The translations under genes were made by a program, and so were the position numbers. From NCBI RefSeq assembly GCF_003330845.1, contig NZ_CP026121.1, positions 7,979,501 through 8,043,500 of the forward strand: a stretch of 64,000 bases of DNA. Direction: 5' to 3'. This DNA is from Streptomyces sp. Go-475. GTDB lineage: Bacteria > Actinomycetota > Actinomycetes > Streptomycetales > Streptomycetaceae. This document shows, piece after piece, positions 1 through 7,908 of the stretch (position 1 is its first letter; every line of letters starts with the position of its first letter). Below the pieces are notes generated by a model. The model saw only the letters and a list, made by a program, of their open reading frames with translations. It did no database searches and had not been told where the DNA came from.

Positions 1-615
1 GCCGTCGGTGACGGCATTCGCATCGCCATCGACGCCAACCAGCGGTGGAACGTGGACGAGGCGATCCAGTGGACCGACGCGCTCGCCGCCTTCGACCCGT
101 ACTGGATCGAGGAGCCCACCAGCCCCGACGACATCCTCGGACACGCCGCCGTCCGTGAAGCGGTCGCGCCGGTGAAGGTGGCCACCGGCGAACACGTGCA
201 GAACCGCGTCGTCTTCAAGCAACTCCTCCAGGCCGGCGCCCTCGACGTCCTCCAGATCGACGCCGCCCGAGTCGGCGGGGTCAACGAGAACCTGGCCATC
301 CTGCTGCTCGCCGCGAAGTTCGGGGTGCCGGTGTGTCCGCACGCCGGCGGGGTGGGGCTGTGCGAGCTGGTGCAGCACCTGTCGATGTTCGACTACCTGG
401 CCCTGTCCGGTACCACCGAGAACCGGGTCATCGAGTACGTCGACCACCTCCACGAGCACTTCACCGTGCCCGTGGTGATGCGCGAAGGGCACTACACCGC
501 GCCCCTCGCACCGGGTTTCTCCGCCATGATGAAGGAGGAGTCCATCGCCGAGTACCGCTACCCGGACGGGACGTTCTGGGTCGCCGACCGCGCCGGACGG
601 GAGGAGGTGGCATGA
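1..615 (+). CDS. L-fuconate dehydratase, C-terminal part (cut by window edge)
   Basis: This is the C-terminal ~204 residues of an enolase-superfamily acid-sugar dehydratase; the reading frame is open from base 1, so the start lies outside the window. Visible active-site elements are DANQRW and WIEEP (metal-binding Asp and Glu), TGEH (third metal ligand) and CPHAGGVG with the catalytic His. The stretch [12 protein letters not shown] and the ending match L-fuconate dehydratase (FucD/ENOSF1 type) better than galactonate or rhamnonate dehydratases. The enzyme removes water from L-fuconate to give 2-keto-3-deoxy-L-fuconate in the cytoplasm. The KxK general-base motif would be upstream and cannot be checked. 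The stop overlaps the next start by four bases (ATGA), so translation is probably coupled. The substrate is inferred from sequence style and operon partners; L-rhamnonate is the main alternative. Confidence 0.85.
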   Translation, partial: AVGDGIRIAIDANQRWNVDEAIQWTDALAAFDPYWIEEPTSPDDILGHAAVREAVAPVKVATGEHVQNRVVFKQLLQAGALDVLQIDAARVGGVNENLAILLLAAKFGVPVCPHAGGVGLCELVQHLSMFDYLALSGTTENRVIEYVDHLHEHFTVPVVMREGHYTAPLAPGFSAMMKEESIAEYRYPDGTFWVADRAGREEVA

Positions 616-1385
616 CCGGGCTGTCAGGCCTCAGAGCCCTCGTCACCGGCGGCGGGTCCGGCATCGGACTGGCCACAGCCCAGACGCTGGCCGCGCAGGG
701 CGCGGCGGTGGCCGTGCTCGACCTGGAACCGTCCGGAGTGCCGGAGCCGCTGCACGCCCTCAAGGCCGACGTCGGCGACGACACCTCGGTCCGCCGCGCC
801 GTGGAGGAAGCGGCCGAGCGGCTCGGCGGCCTGGACATCCTCGTCAACAACGCGGGCATCGGCGCCGTCGGCACCGTCGAGGACAACCCCGACGAACAGT
901 GGCACCACGTCCTGGACGTCAACGTCCTCGGCCTGGTGCGCACCTCCCGCGCCGCCCTGCCGTACCTGCGACGCGCAGCCACCGCCCGTCCGGGCACCGC
1001 GGCCATCGTCAACATCTGCTCGATCGCGGCCACGGCCGGACTCCCGCAGCGCGCCCTGTACTCCGCCAGCAAGGGCGCCGTGCTGTCCCTCACCCTGGCC
1101 ATGGCCGCCGACCACGTCCGCGAGGGAATCCGCGTCAACTGCGTCAACCCGGGCACCGCCGACACCCCCTGGGTGGCCCGGCTCCTGGACGCCGCCGACG
1201 ACCCCGAGGCGGAACGTGCCGCCCTGAACGCACGCCAGCCGATCGGCCGCCTGGTCACCGCGGACGAAATCGCGGCGGCCGTGGTCTATCTGGCGTCCCC
1301 GGCCGCCGGCTCCGTGACCGGTACCGCCCTCGCCGTCGACGGCGGCATGCAGGGGCTCAGGCTCCGCCCGGCGGCCGGCTCATGA
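612..1385 (+). CDS. SDR oxidoreductase, probable 2-keto-3-deoxy-L-fuconate dehydrogenase
   Basis: This 257-residue classical short-chain dehydrogenase has the cofactor motif TGGGSGIG at residues 12-19, NNAG near residue 80 and the catalytic YSASK near residue 150. The ATG at 612 overlaps the preceding stop and leaves the Rossmann motif at the normal distance; the longer upstream extension in this frame is only read-through of the dehydratase region. In the non-phosphorylating L-fucose route an SDR oxidises 2-keto-3-deoxy-L-fuconate to the 2,4-diketo acid, which a hydrolase splits into pyruvate and L-lactate. Family membership is clear; the exact substrate is inferred from the neighbours. L-fucose dehydrogenase activity is the alternative, but the next gene fits that role. 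Confidence 0.85.
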   Translation: MTGLSGLRALVTGGGSGIGLATAQTLAAQGAAVAVLDLEPSGVPEPLHALKADVGDDTSVRRAVEEAAERLGGLDILVNNAGIGAVGTVEDNPDEQWHHVLDVNVLGLVRTSRAALPYLRRAATARPGTAAIVNICSIAATAGLPQRALYSASKGAVLSLTLAMAADHVREGIRVNCVNPGTADTPWVARLLDAADDPEAERAALNARQPIGRLVTADEIAAAVVYLASPAAGSVTGTALAVDGGMQGLRLRPAAGS

Positions 1386-2392
1386 GGACGACGCCCCTGG
1401 GCGGCACCGGTGTCCGCGTCACCGAGCTGTCGTTCGGGGCCGCGGGCATCGGAAACCTCTACCGCCCGGTCACAGCCGAGGCGGCCTTCGCCGCCGTGGA
1501 CGCCGCCTGGGACGCGGGCATCCGCGCCTTCGACACCGCGCCCCACTACGGGCTCGGCCTGTCCGAGCGCCGCCTGGGCACCGCGCTGTGCGACCGCCCC
1601 CGGGACACGTACACCGTGTCCACGAAGGTCGGACGGCTGCTGGAGCCGAATCCGCGGGGCGGCGCGGGCGACGACCTCGCGCACGGCTTCGCCGTCTCCG
1701 ACACCCATCGGCGGGTCTGGGACTTCAGTGCCGACGGCGTACTGCGCTCCCTCGAAGCCAGCCTGGACCGCCTCGGTCTGGACCGCGTCGACATCGCACT
1801 CCTGCACGACCCCGACGACCACGCCGAGCAGGCCCTCACCGAGGCGTATCCGGCGCTGGAGCGGCTGCGTGCCGAAGGTGTCGTCAAGGCGATCGGCATC
1901 GGAACCAACCAATGCGCGCTGCCCGCCCGCTTCCTGCGGGAGACCGACATCGACGTGGTCCTGCTCGCCGGCCGCTACACCCTGCTGGAACAGGAGGGGC
2001 TCGCCGAGGTACTGCCCGAGGCCGCCGCCCGCGGAAGGAGCGTGATCATCGGCGGGGTGTTCAACTCCGGGCTGCTGACCGACCCGAGGCCCGGTGCGAC
2101 GTACGACTACGCGCCCGCCCCGCGGTCCGTCCTGGACCGTGCCCTGCGGCTCAAGGCGATCGCCGCACGCCACGGTGTGCCGCTGCGCGCGGCCGCCCTG
2201 CACTTCCCGTTCGGCCACCGGGCGGTCGCGAGCGTCCTGAGCGGAGCCCGCTCCGCCGAGGAAGTGCGCGACACCGTGGACCGGCTGAGGCACCCCGTCG
2301 CCGCCGCCCTGTGGGACGAACTGCACGCCGAGGGACTGCTGGCCCCGGACACACCGCTCCCCGCCGTCACACCGTCGAAGGAGGCGCCATGA
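1382..2392 (+). CDS. aldo/keto reductase, probable L-fucose (D-threo-aldose) 1-dehydrogenase
   Basis: This 336-residue TIM-barrel aldo/keto reductase carries the family tetrad: Asp and Tyr in FDTAPHYGLGLSERRLG, Lys in VSTKVGR and His in ALLHDP. Proteins of this subtype oxidise L-fucose or related D-threo-aldoses at C1 to the lactone with NAD(P)+. It would catalyse the first step of the pathway, with the dehydratase and SDR acting later. The ATG at 1382 overlaps the upstream TGA by four bases, and its own stop overlaps the next start in the same way. The lactonase that should follow it is not in this window and may lie upstream of base 1. Confidence 0.82.
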   Translation: MRTTPLGGTGVRVTELSFGAAGIGNLYRPVTAEAAFAAVDAAWDAGIRAFDTAPHYGLGLSERRLGTALCDRPRDTYTVSTKVGRLLEPNPRGGAGDDLAHGFAVSDTHRRVWDFSADGVLRSLEASLDRLGLDRVDIALLHDPDDHAEQALTEAYPALERLRAEGVVKAIGIGTNQCALPARFLRETDIDVVLLAGRYTLLEQEGLAEVLPEAAARGRSVIIGGVFNSGLLTDPRPGATYDYAPAPRSVLDRALRLKAIAARHGVPLRAAALHFPFGHRAVASVLSGARSAEEVRDTVDRLRHPVAAALWDELHAEGLLAPDTPLPAVTPSKEAP

Positions 2393-2700
2393 GAGTCGCC
2401 CTGCACACCAAGGTCCGCGCCGACCGCATCGCGGAGTACGAGGCGGCGCACCGCGAGGTCCCCGAGGAGCTGACCGCGGCCATCCGCGCCGCGGGAGTCA
2501 GTGAGTGGACGATCTGGCGCAGCGGTACCGAGCTGTTCCATCTCCTGGAGGTGGAGGACTACCCGGCGATGATCGCCGCACTCGAGAAGCTGCCCGTCAA
2601 CATCGCCTGGCAGGCGAGGATGGCCGAACTGCTGGACGTCGTCCACGACTACTCCGCCGACGGAGCCGACGCCTCACTGCCCGTGGTGTGGCAGCTGTGA
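2389..2700 (+). CDS. L-rhamnose/L-fucose mutarotase (RhaM family)
   Basis: This 103-residue protein has the usual length and pattern of the RhaM mutarotase family, a dimeric alpha/beta barrel: an early conserved His, then WTIWRSG, LFHLLEVEDY and the C-terminal VVWQL. Such enzymes interconvert alpha and beta anomers of 6-deoxy-hexoses. Human and bacterial relatives are often encoded beside fuconate dehydratase genes, as here. It would supply the pyranose anomer preferred by the sugar dehydrogenase. The start overlaps the preceding gene (ATGA), and only 13 bases separate its stop from lutA. Confidence 0.88.
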   Translation: MRVALHTKVRADRIAEYEAAHREVPEELTAAIRAAGVSEWTIWRSGTELFHLLEVEDYPAMIAALEKLPVNIAWQARMAELLDVVHDYSADGADASLPVVWQL

Positions 2701-2713
2701 CCCGGAACCACAC

Positions 2714-3454
2714 ATGCGCATAGCCCTCTTCATCACCTGCTTCAACGACACGATGTTCCCCGACACCGGCCGGGCGGTCACTCGACTCCTGGAACGCCTG
2801 GGCCACACCGTGGAGTTCCCGCAGGGCCAGACGTGCTGCGGTCAGATGCACTTCAACACCGGCTACCGCCCCGAGACCCTGCCGATGGTGCGCCGGTTCG
2901 CGGAGGTCTTCGCGGGCTACGACGCCGTCGTCGCCCCCTCCGGCTCCTGCGCGGGCATGGTCCGCGACCACCACCGGGTGGTCGCCGCCCAGTACGGGGA
3001 CAACGCCCTCACCGAGGCGGTCGAGGAGGTGGCGCCGACGGTGTACGAACTGTCGGAACTCCTCGTCGACGTCCTCGGCGTCACCGACGTCGGCGCCTGC
3101 TTCCCGCACCGCGTCACCTACCACCCGACCTGCCACTCCCTGCGCATGCTGCGCGTCGGCGACCGGCCACTGCGGCTGCTGCGCGCCGTCAAGGGCATCG
3201 ACCTGGTCGAACTGCCCGCCGCCGACACCTGCTGCGGCTTCGGCGGCACCTTCGCCCTGAAGAACCACGAGGTCTCCAACGCCATGCTGGCCGACAAGAT
3301 GCGCCATGTCCAAAGCACCGGCGCCGAGTTCCTGTGCGCCGGCGACAACTCCTGTCTCACGCACATCGGCGGCGGCCTGTCCCGACTCCGCACGGGCATC
3401 GGAACCCGGCACCTGGCCGAGATCCTGGCCGCCACGGAAGGAGACACGCGGTGA
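2714..3454 (+). CDS. lutA: LutA, L-lactate utilisation Fe-S protein (CCG domains)
   Basis: This 246-residue protein has two cysteine-rich CCG domains, seen as QTCCGQMHFNTGY near residue 40 and DTCCGFGGTF near residue 175. This is the layout of LutA/LldE, also shared with heterodisulfide reductase subunit HdrB. With LutB and LutC it forms the L-lactate oxidase complex that gives pyruvate, a flavin-independent alternative to LldD. The ATG at 2714 is the first in frame and lies 13 bases after the mutarotase. The next gene overlaps by four bases. Its position at the end of a fucose operon is informative, because the diketo-hydrolase route releases L-lactate. Confidence 0.92.
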   Translation: MRIALFITCFNDTMFPDTGRAVTRLLERLGHTVEFPQGQTCCGQMHFNTGYRPETLPMVRRFAEVFAGYDAVVAPSGSCAGMVRDHHRVVAAQYGDNALTEAVEEVAPTVYELSELLVDVLGVTDVGACFPHRVTYHPTCHSLRMLRVGDRPLRLLRAVKGIDLVELPAADTCCGFGGTFALKNHEVSNAMLADKMRHVQSTGAEFLCAGDNSCLTHIGGGLSRLRTGIGTRHLAEILAATEGDTR

Positions 3455-4959
3455 GCGGCGCCGACAACGTCGTGTGGCTGGGCACCCCGGCCTTCCCCGA
3501 GGCCGCCCGAGGCGCGCTCGCCGACACCCGGCTGCGGGCGAACCTGCGCCGGGCCACCGGCACCATCCGTGACAAACGGCTGAAGGCCGCCGCCGAACTC
3601 CACGACTGGGAGGAACTGCGCGAGCGGGCGGCTGCGGTCAAACGGCGCACCCTGCGCCACCTCGACCACCATCTCCTGCGGCTGGAGAAGGCGGTGACCG
3701 CCGCGGGCGGTACGGTCCACTGGGCCGCGGACGCCGCCGACGCCAACCGCATCGTCACCTACCTGGTGAAGGCCACCGGCGAGCGCGAGGTCGTCAAGGT
3801 CAAGTCGATGGCCACCCAGGAGATCGGCCTCAACGAGGCGCTCGCCGACGCGGGAATCCGCGCCTACGAGACCGATCTCGCCGAACTCATCGTGCAGTTG
3901 GGAGGTGACCGCCCCTCCCACATTCTCGTGCCGGCCATCCACCGGGGCCGCTCCGAGATCCGGGAGATCTTCCTGCGGGAGATGGGGGAGTGGGGCAGCC
4001 CCGCCCCCGAGGGGCTCGGTGACGATCCCCGCGAGCTCGCCGAAGCCGCCCGGCTGCATCTGCGCGAGAAGTTCCTGCGGTGCAAGGTCGCCGTCTCCGG
4101 TGCCAACTTCGCCGCCGCCGACACCGGCACGGTCGCGGTCGTGGAGTCGGAGGGCAACGGGCGGATGTGCCTGACCCTGCCGGACACCCTCATCACGGTC
4201 ATGGGCATCGAGAAGGTCCTTCCCTCCTTCGCCGACCTGGACGTCTTCCTCCAACTGCTGCCGCGCTCCTCGACCGGCGAGCGCATGAACCCGTACACCT
4301 CGCTGTGGACGGGGGTCACCGAAGGCGACGGCCCCACAGACTTCCACCTTGTGCTGCTCGACAACGGCCGCACCGCCACCCTGGCCGACGATGTGGGCCG
4401 CCAGGCCCTCGCCTGCATCCGCTGCTCGGCCTGCCTGAACGTCTGCCCGGTGTACGAGCGCACCGGCGGCCACGCCTACGGCTCCGTCTACCCCGGCCCG
4501 ATCGGCGCCGTACTCACCCCGCAGCTCGTCGGCGTCGAGAACGCGGCTTCCCTGCCCTTCGCCTCGACTCTGTGCGGCGCCTGCTACGACGCCTGCCCCG
4601 TGAAGATCAACATCCCGGAGGTGCTGGTCCACCTGCGCGCCGAGGCCGTGGAGGCACAACGCCGTGGTCGGTTCCTGCCCACCGTCGAGGCGCTCGCCAT
4701 GAAGGCCACCGGACTGGTTCTGTCCTCCCCGACGCGTTTGGCGGCGGCTCAGTGGCTGGCAGCGCTCGGCGCCCGTCTCGTGGCCCGCGACGGCCGGATC
4801 GGTGCCCTGCCGGGCCCGTTGGCCCGCTGGACGGGCACCCGGGACACGCCGGCGCCCCCACGGGAGTCACTGCGCGCATGGTGGCGCAGGTCGAAGGCCG
4901 TGAAAGGAACACAAGGTCATGCGTCGGCGGAAGAGGAGGCCGCCGGTGACCGGCCGTGA
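3451..4959 (+). CDS. lutB: LutB, L-lactate utilisation iron-sulfur protein
   Basis: This 502-residue protein has the LutB/LldF layout: an N-terminal LUD domain (KVKSMATQEIGLNEAL, SGANFAAADTGTVAVVESEGN) and two [4Fe-4S] ferredoxin motifs, CIRCSACLNVCPVY near residue 325 and CGACYDACPVKINIP near residue 375. It is the electron-transfer subunit of the Lut complex. The GTG at 3451 overlaps the lutA stop (GTGA) and gives the expected N-terminus. Earlier in-frame starts lie inside lutA and are rejected. Confidence 0.93.
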   Translation: MSGADNVVWLGTPAFPEAARGALADTRLRANLRRATGTIRDKRLKAAAELHDWEELRERAAAVKRRTLRHLDHHLLRLEKAVTAAGGTVHWAADAADANRIVTYLVKATGEREVVKVKSMATQEIGLNEALADAGIRAYETDLAELIVQLGGDRPSHILVPAIHRGRSEIREIFLREMGEWGSPAPEGLGDDPRELAEAARLHLREKFLRCKVAVSGANFAAADTGTVAVVESEGNGRMCLTLPDTLITVMGIEKVLPSFADLDVFLQLLPRSSTGERMNPYTSLWTGVTEGDGPTDFHLVLLDNGRTATLADDVGRQALACIRCSACLNVCPVYERTGGHAYGSVYPGPIGAVLTPQLVGVENAASLPFASTLCGACYDACPVKINIPEVLVHLRAEAVEAQRRGRFLPTVEALAMKATGLVLSSPTRLAAAQWLAALGARLVARDGRIGALPGPLARWTGTRDTPAPPRESLRAWWRRSKAVKGTQGHASAEEEAAGDRP

Positions 4960-5581
4960 CACCGTCGTGCGGGCGGTGAGGAGAGCACTGACCGACGTGC
5001 CTCGCTCCGAGAACCCCGATGACGCACCATCTTCACCCGGCCACCGGACCGACCACGCGGTGCCGGACATCGTCAGGCTCTTCAGCGAACGCACAGCCGA
5101 GTACCGTGCCACGGTGGTCCGTGTTCCGGTGGCCCGGGCCGCCGTAGCCGTCCAGGACGCTCTGGTGCGCACCGGAGCACGTTCGCTGGTCGTCCCGCCG
5201 GGCCTTCCCGCCGACCTGATTCCCCAGGGACCCTGGTCCCGGCTGGAGGACTCCCCGCCGCTGACGCCGGGGCAGCTCGACGCGGCGGACGCGGTGCTCA
5301 CCACCGCTGCGACCGCCATCGCCGTCACCGGGACCGTGATACTCGATCACGGCCCGGGCCAGGGGCGCCGAGCCCTGACCCTCCTTCCGGACCAGCACAT
5401 CTGCCTGGTCCGCGAGGACCAGATCGTCTTCGATGTGCCCGAGGCTCTCAGCCGCGTCGATCCGTACCGGCCCCTGACGCTCGTGTCCGGTCCCTCCGCG
5501 ACCAGCGACATCGAGCTGGACCGCGTAGAGGGCGTGCACGGACCGCGGACGCTGGACATCATCGTCATCGGGGACACATAG
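4946..5581 (+). CDS. lutC: LutC, L-lactate utilisation LUD-domain protein
   Basis: This is a 211-residue LUD-domain protein of the LutC/LldG type, with characteristic AVLTTAATAIAVTGTVILDHG and ALTLLPDQHICLV segments. LutC completes the three-protein lactate oxidation complex. I chose the GTG at 4946 because GAGGAGG ends about six bases upstream; an ATG at 4919 in the same frame would give a poor basic N-terminus and lies deep in lutB. It overlaps the lutB end by 14 bases. It is the last gene of the operon, since the next gene is convergent. Confidence 0.88.
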   Translation: MTGRDTVVRAVRRALTDVPRSENPDDAPSSPGHRTDHAVPDIVRLFSERTAEYRATVVRVPVARAAVAVQDALVRTGARSLVVPPGLPADLIPQGPWSRLEDSPPLTPGQLDAADAVLTTAATAIAVTGTVILDHGPGQGRRALTLLPDQHICLVREDQIVFDVPEALSRVDPYRPLTLVSGPSATSDIELDRVEGVHGPRTLDIIVIGDT

Positions 5582-5657
5582 CGGCCCGATCCGGGTGGCA
5601 GCAGGCGCCTGGCGGACGACGTACCCGAAGCGGGGACCGCCGCCACGGAACAGCGAG

Positions 5658-5671
5658 TGGGAGCGCTCCCG
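5658..5671. promoter_or_regulatory. CebR-box-like palindrome in a convergent intergenic region
   Basis: The sequence TGGGAGCGCTCCCG matches 13 of 14 bases of the Streptomyces CebR operator TGGGAGCGCTCCCA. It lies between the 3' ends of lutC and the convergent LacI gene, so it has no obvious promoter to control. It could be a roadblock, a decoy or chance. The match is direct; any binding is inference. Confidence 0.4.
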
Positions 5672-5724
5672 AAACCCGTGGCGACTGTCTCCGGCTCGGG
5701 GCACCCGGCGGGCGACGACGCTCG

Positions 5725-6747
5725 TCACGCCGATTCACGGACCTGGAGCTGCGTGCGGAGGATGACGTGGCGGTAGGCCACCGACGGCTCGTCCATGTCC
5801 TCCAAGAGCAGGCGGATCATGGCCCGGCCCATCTCCTCCAGCGGCTGACGCACGGTGGTCAGAGGCGGATCGGTGCGCTGAGCCAACGGAAAGTCGTCGA
5901 AACCGATCACGGCGACATCCTCCGGTACGCGCCGTCCCGCCGCCCGCAGTGCTTGCAGAGCCCCCGCCGCCGTGGTGTCCGACGCGGCGAGGACGCCGTC
6001 GATCTCCGGGTGCCGTTCGAGGAGTTCCGCCATGGCGCGGCGCCCGCTGTCGTCCGAGAAGTCGCTCTCGGCGACCAAGGACTCCTCGTACCTCAAACCG
6101 GCAAGCGTCAGAGCATCCCGGTAGCCGCGCAGCCGGCACTGGGCGACGTACATGTCCAACGGCCCCGTGATGGTGGCGATCGTTCCACGGCCCCGTGCCA
6201 GCAGGTGGGAGACTGCGCTGCGGGCACCGCCCACGTTGTCCGCGTCCACGTAACTGACGTACTCGTCGCCCGAACGGCGCCCCAGCATCACGGTCGGCAG
6301 CCGCGCCTCGGCGAGCATGTCAGGGAGCCGGTCCCCCGCATGCACCGACAACAGCAGGACCCCGTCGACCCGGCCGCCGCGCGCGTACTCGAGGAAGCGC
6401 TTGCGCTCGGTGTCCGAGCGGACCAGGGTCAGCAGCAGTTGCATCCCGGTGTCCGTCAGCGCGTCCCCGAGGGCGCGGACGATCTCCGAGAAGAACGGCT
6501 CGGCGAACACGCGCCAGTCGGGCTCCGTCAGGACGAGAGCGACGGCATCGGTTCGCTGCCCGGCCAGGGAGCGCGCCGCGAGATTGGGAACGTACCCCAG
6601 CTCCTCGATGGCTCGCTGCACGGCTTCGCGCGTCGACTCCTTCACACCGGCCGCGTTGTTGATGACGCGGGAGACCGTGCCACGCCCCACCCCGGCGCGA
6701 GCGGCCACCTCTTCCAACGTTGGCGTTCCGGGGCGTCGCCTGCCCAT
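5725..6747 (-). CDS. LacI-family transcriptional regulator
   Basis: This 340-residue repressor has the LacI helix-turn-helix and hinge at the N-terminus (TLEEVAARAGVGRGTVSRVINN, then GYVPNLAARSLAG) and a periplasmic-binding-like effector domain ending in VIGFDDFPLAQRTDPPLTTVRQP. The ATG at 6747 is preceded by GGGGAGGTGG at good spacing; an upstream in-frame start at 6957 adds 70 unrelated residues and is rejected. It converges on the fucose-lactate operon and is divergent from the GH16-like gene. It could therefore regulate either; a sugar or sugar acid is the likely effector. Confidence 0.9.
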   Translation of the reverse strand: MGRRRPGTPTLEEVAARAGVGRGTVSRVINNAAGVKESTREAVQRAIEELGYVPNLAARSLAGQRTDAVALVLTEPDWRVFAEPFFSEIVRALGDALTDTGMQLLLTLVRSDTERKRFLEYARGGRVDGVLLLSVHAGDRLPDMLAEARLPTVMLGRRSGDEYVSYVDADNVGGARSAVSHLLARGRGTIATITGPLDMYVAQCRLRGYRDALTLAGLRYEESLVAESDFSDDSGRRAMAELLERHPEIDGVLAASDTTAAGALQALRAAGRRVPEDVAVIGFDDFPLAQRTDPPLTTVRQPLEEMGRAMIRLLLEDMDEPSVAYRHVILRTQLQVRESA

Positions 6748-6857
6748 GACCACCTCCCCCACGAGATCATCCGATCTTACGGGGCGAAGGAACCAGGCAC
6801 ACGGCTTCCAGGCGTGACCCGTGCTCTGTCGGCCAGGTGACGACGTCGCGTTCGCCT

Positions 6858-6873
6858 CATTCATGAGTGAATG
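6858..6873. promoter_or_regulatory. Inverted repeat, putative operator between LacI and GH16-like genes
   Basis: CATTCA-N4-TGAATG is a perfect inverted repeat with six-base arms in the 208-bp divergent region, about 110 bases upstream of the LacI start and 83 bases upstream of the GH16-like start. Its place suits autoregulation by the LacI protein and control of the divergent gene. It is not the usual TGAAACGTTTCA LacI half-site pattern, so the binding protein is uncertain. Confidence 0.4.
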
Positions 6874-6955
6874 CGCTGTGCATCGCCGGGTTCGTGCCGC
6901 GCACAGGGGGAGCGGCGTCGACCCGGCAGGGGCCGTCGTCTGGGACGATGGTGGC

Positions 6956-7777
6956 ATGGGTGAGGATGTCCTGCGGTTCCCCGATTCTCCGGCTCATGAG
7001 CCTGACTTCGAGGACGATTTCGCCGTTCCGCAGCTCAGGAAGGATCGCTGGGTCGATCACTATCTGCCCCACTGGACGTCACCCGAGCGGTCCCGGGCAC
7101 GCTACGACATCGACGGTTCGGGGCTGCGGCTGCGTATCGACGCCGACCAGCCGGACTGGCGAGAGGAGGACGCTCCGCTACGCGTGTCCAACGTGCAGAC
7201 CGGGGTCTTCTCCGGCCCGGTGGGCTCTCACCGGGGAACACACCGACACCGTTCCGACGGACTTGTCGTCCGCACGGAGACCCGCGAGCGCCTGCTCTGG
7301 GCACCCACGGCCGGACGGGTGGAGGTGACGGTGAGCGCGAGCGTGGACGAGGGATGCATGCTCGCGGCGTGGCTGGTGGGCACGGAGCATCGGTCGGAGG
7401 GGGAGAGCGGTGAGATCTGTATCTTCGAGATCGACGCCGACGCCGTCTGCGAGGGGCGGAGTCGCGCCCGGTGCGGGGTGAAAGCGCATTCGGACAGGCG
7501 GTTGACGACCGACATGACGGAAGTCGTCCTTCCCCTGGACGCCTCGAAACCCCACACCTGGACGGCTGTGTGGGGGCCGTCGGGCACGATCATCGGCTGC
7601 GAGGGCGTCATGGTGAAGCGGACGCGTCAGTCTCCCGCCTACCCGCTCTTCTTGATGATCGACCTGTTTGAGATCGGCCCACGCTCGGACGCCGGGACCT
7701 CCTACCCGAAGACCGCTCATGTCCACCGTGTGCGTGGGTGGGATGCACTCGACCAGCCGGAGACGGGCGCCTCGTGA
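6956..7777 (+). CDS. GH16-like concanavalin-fold protein, no signal peptide
   Basis: This 273-residue protein looks like a beta-jelly-roll (concanavalin A-like/GH16 type) domain: an N-terminal FxDDF segment, VSNVQTGVFSGPVGSHRGTHRH, APTAGRVEVTVSASV, then GEICIFEIDAD where GH16 enzymes have ExDxxE, and HTWTAVWGPSGTIIGCEG. The catalytic motif is present only in altered form, so activity is uncertain. No secretion signal is visible. The ATG at 6956 gives the only sensible N-terminus; upstream in-frame codons run into the regulator's promoter. It stands alone, divergent from the LacI gene and followed by a hairpin. Confidence 0.65.
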   Translation: MGEDVLRFPDSPAHEPDFEDDFAVPQLRKDRWVDHYLPHWTSPERSRARYDIDGSGLRLRIDADQPDWREEDAPLRVSNVQTGVFSGPVGSHRGTHRHRSDGLVVRTETRERLLWAPTAGRVEVTVSASVDEGCMLAAWLVGTEHRSEGESGEICIFEIDADAVCEGRSRARCGVKAHSDRRLTTDMTEVVLPLDASKPHTWTAVWGPSGTIIGCEGVMVKRTRQSPAYPLFLMIDLFEIGPRSDAGTSYPKTAHVHRVRGWDALDQPETGAS

Positions 7778-7784
7778 GAGAGGC

Positions 7785-7824
7785 GGGACCCGCCCCTCAG
7801 GCACGAGCCTGGCGGGCGGGTTCC
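7785..7824. terminator. Hairpin between GH16-like and GH12 genes
   Basis: GGGACCCGCCC (7785-7795) pairs with GGGCGGGTTCC (7814-7824) with one G-T type mismatch and an 18-base loop. It lies eight bases after the GH16-like stop and could terminate both this gene and, from the other side, the convergent GH12 gene. Confidence 0.45.
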
Positions 7825-7908
7825 GGGTGGGCGGATGCGACTCGGGTCCGGTGCGTGCTCGGCAGCGGGCGACCGGCGGCTCGGGTCAGGTGAGTCATTC
7901 CGAATACA

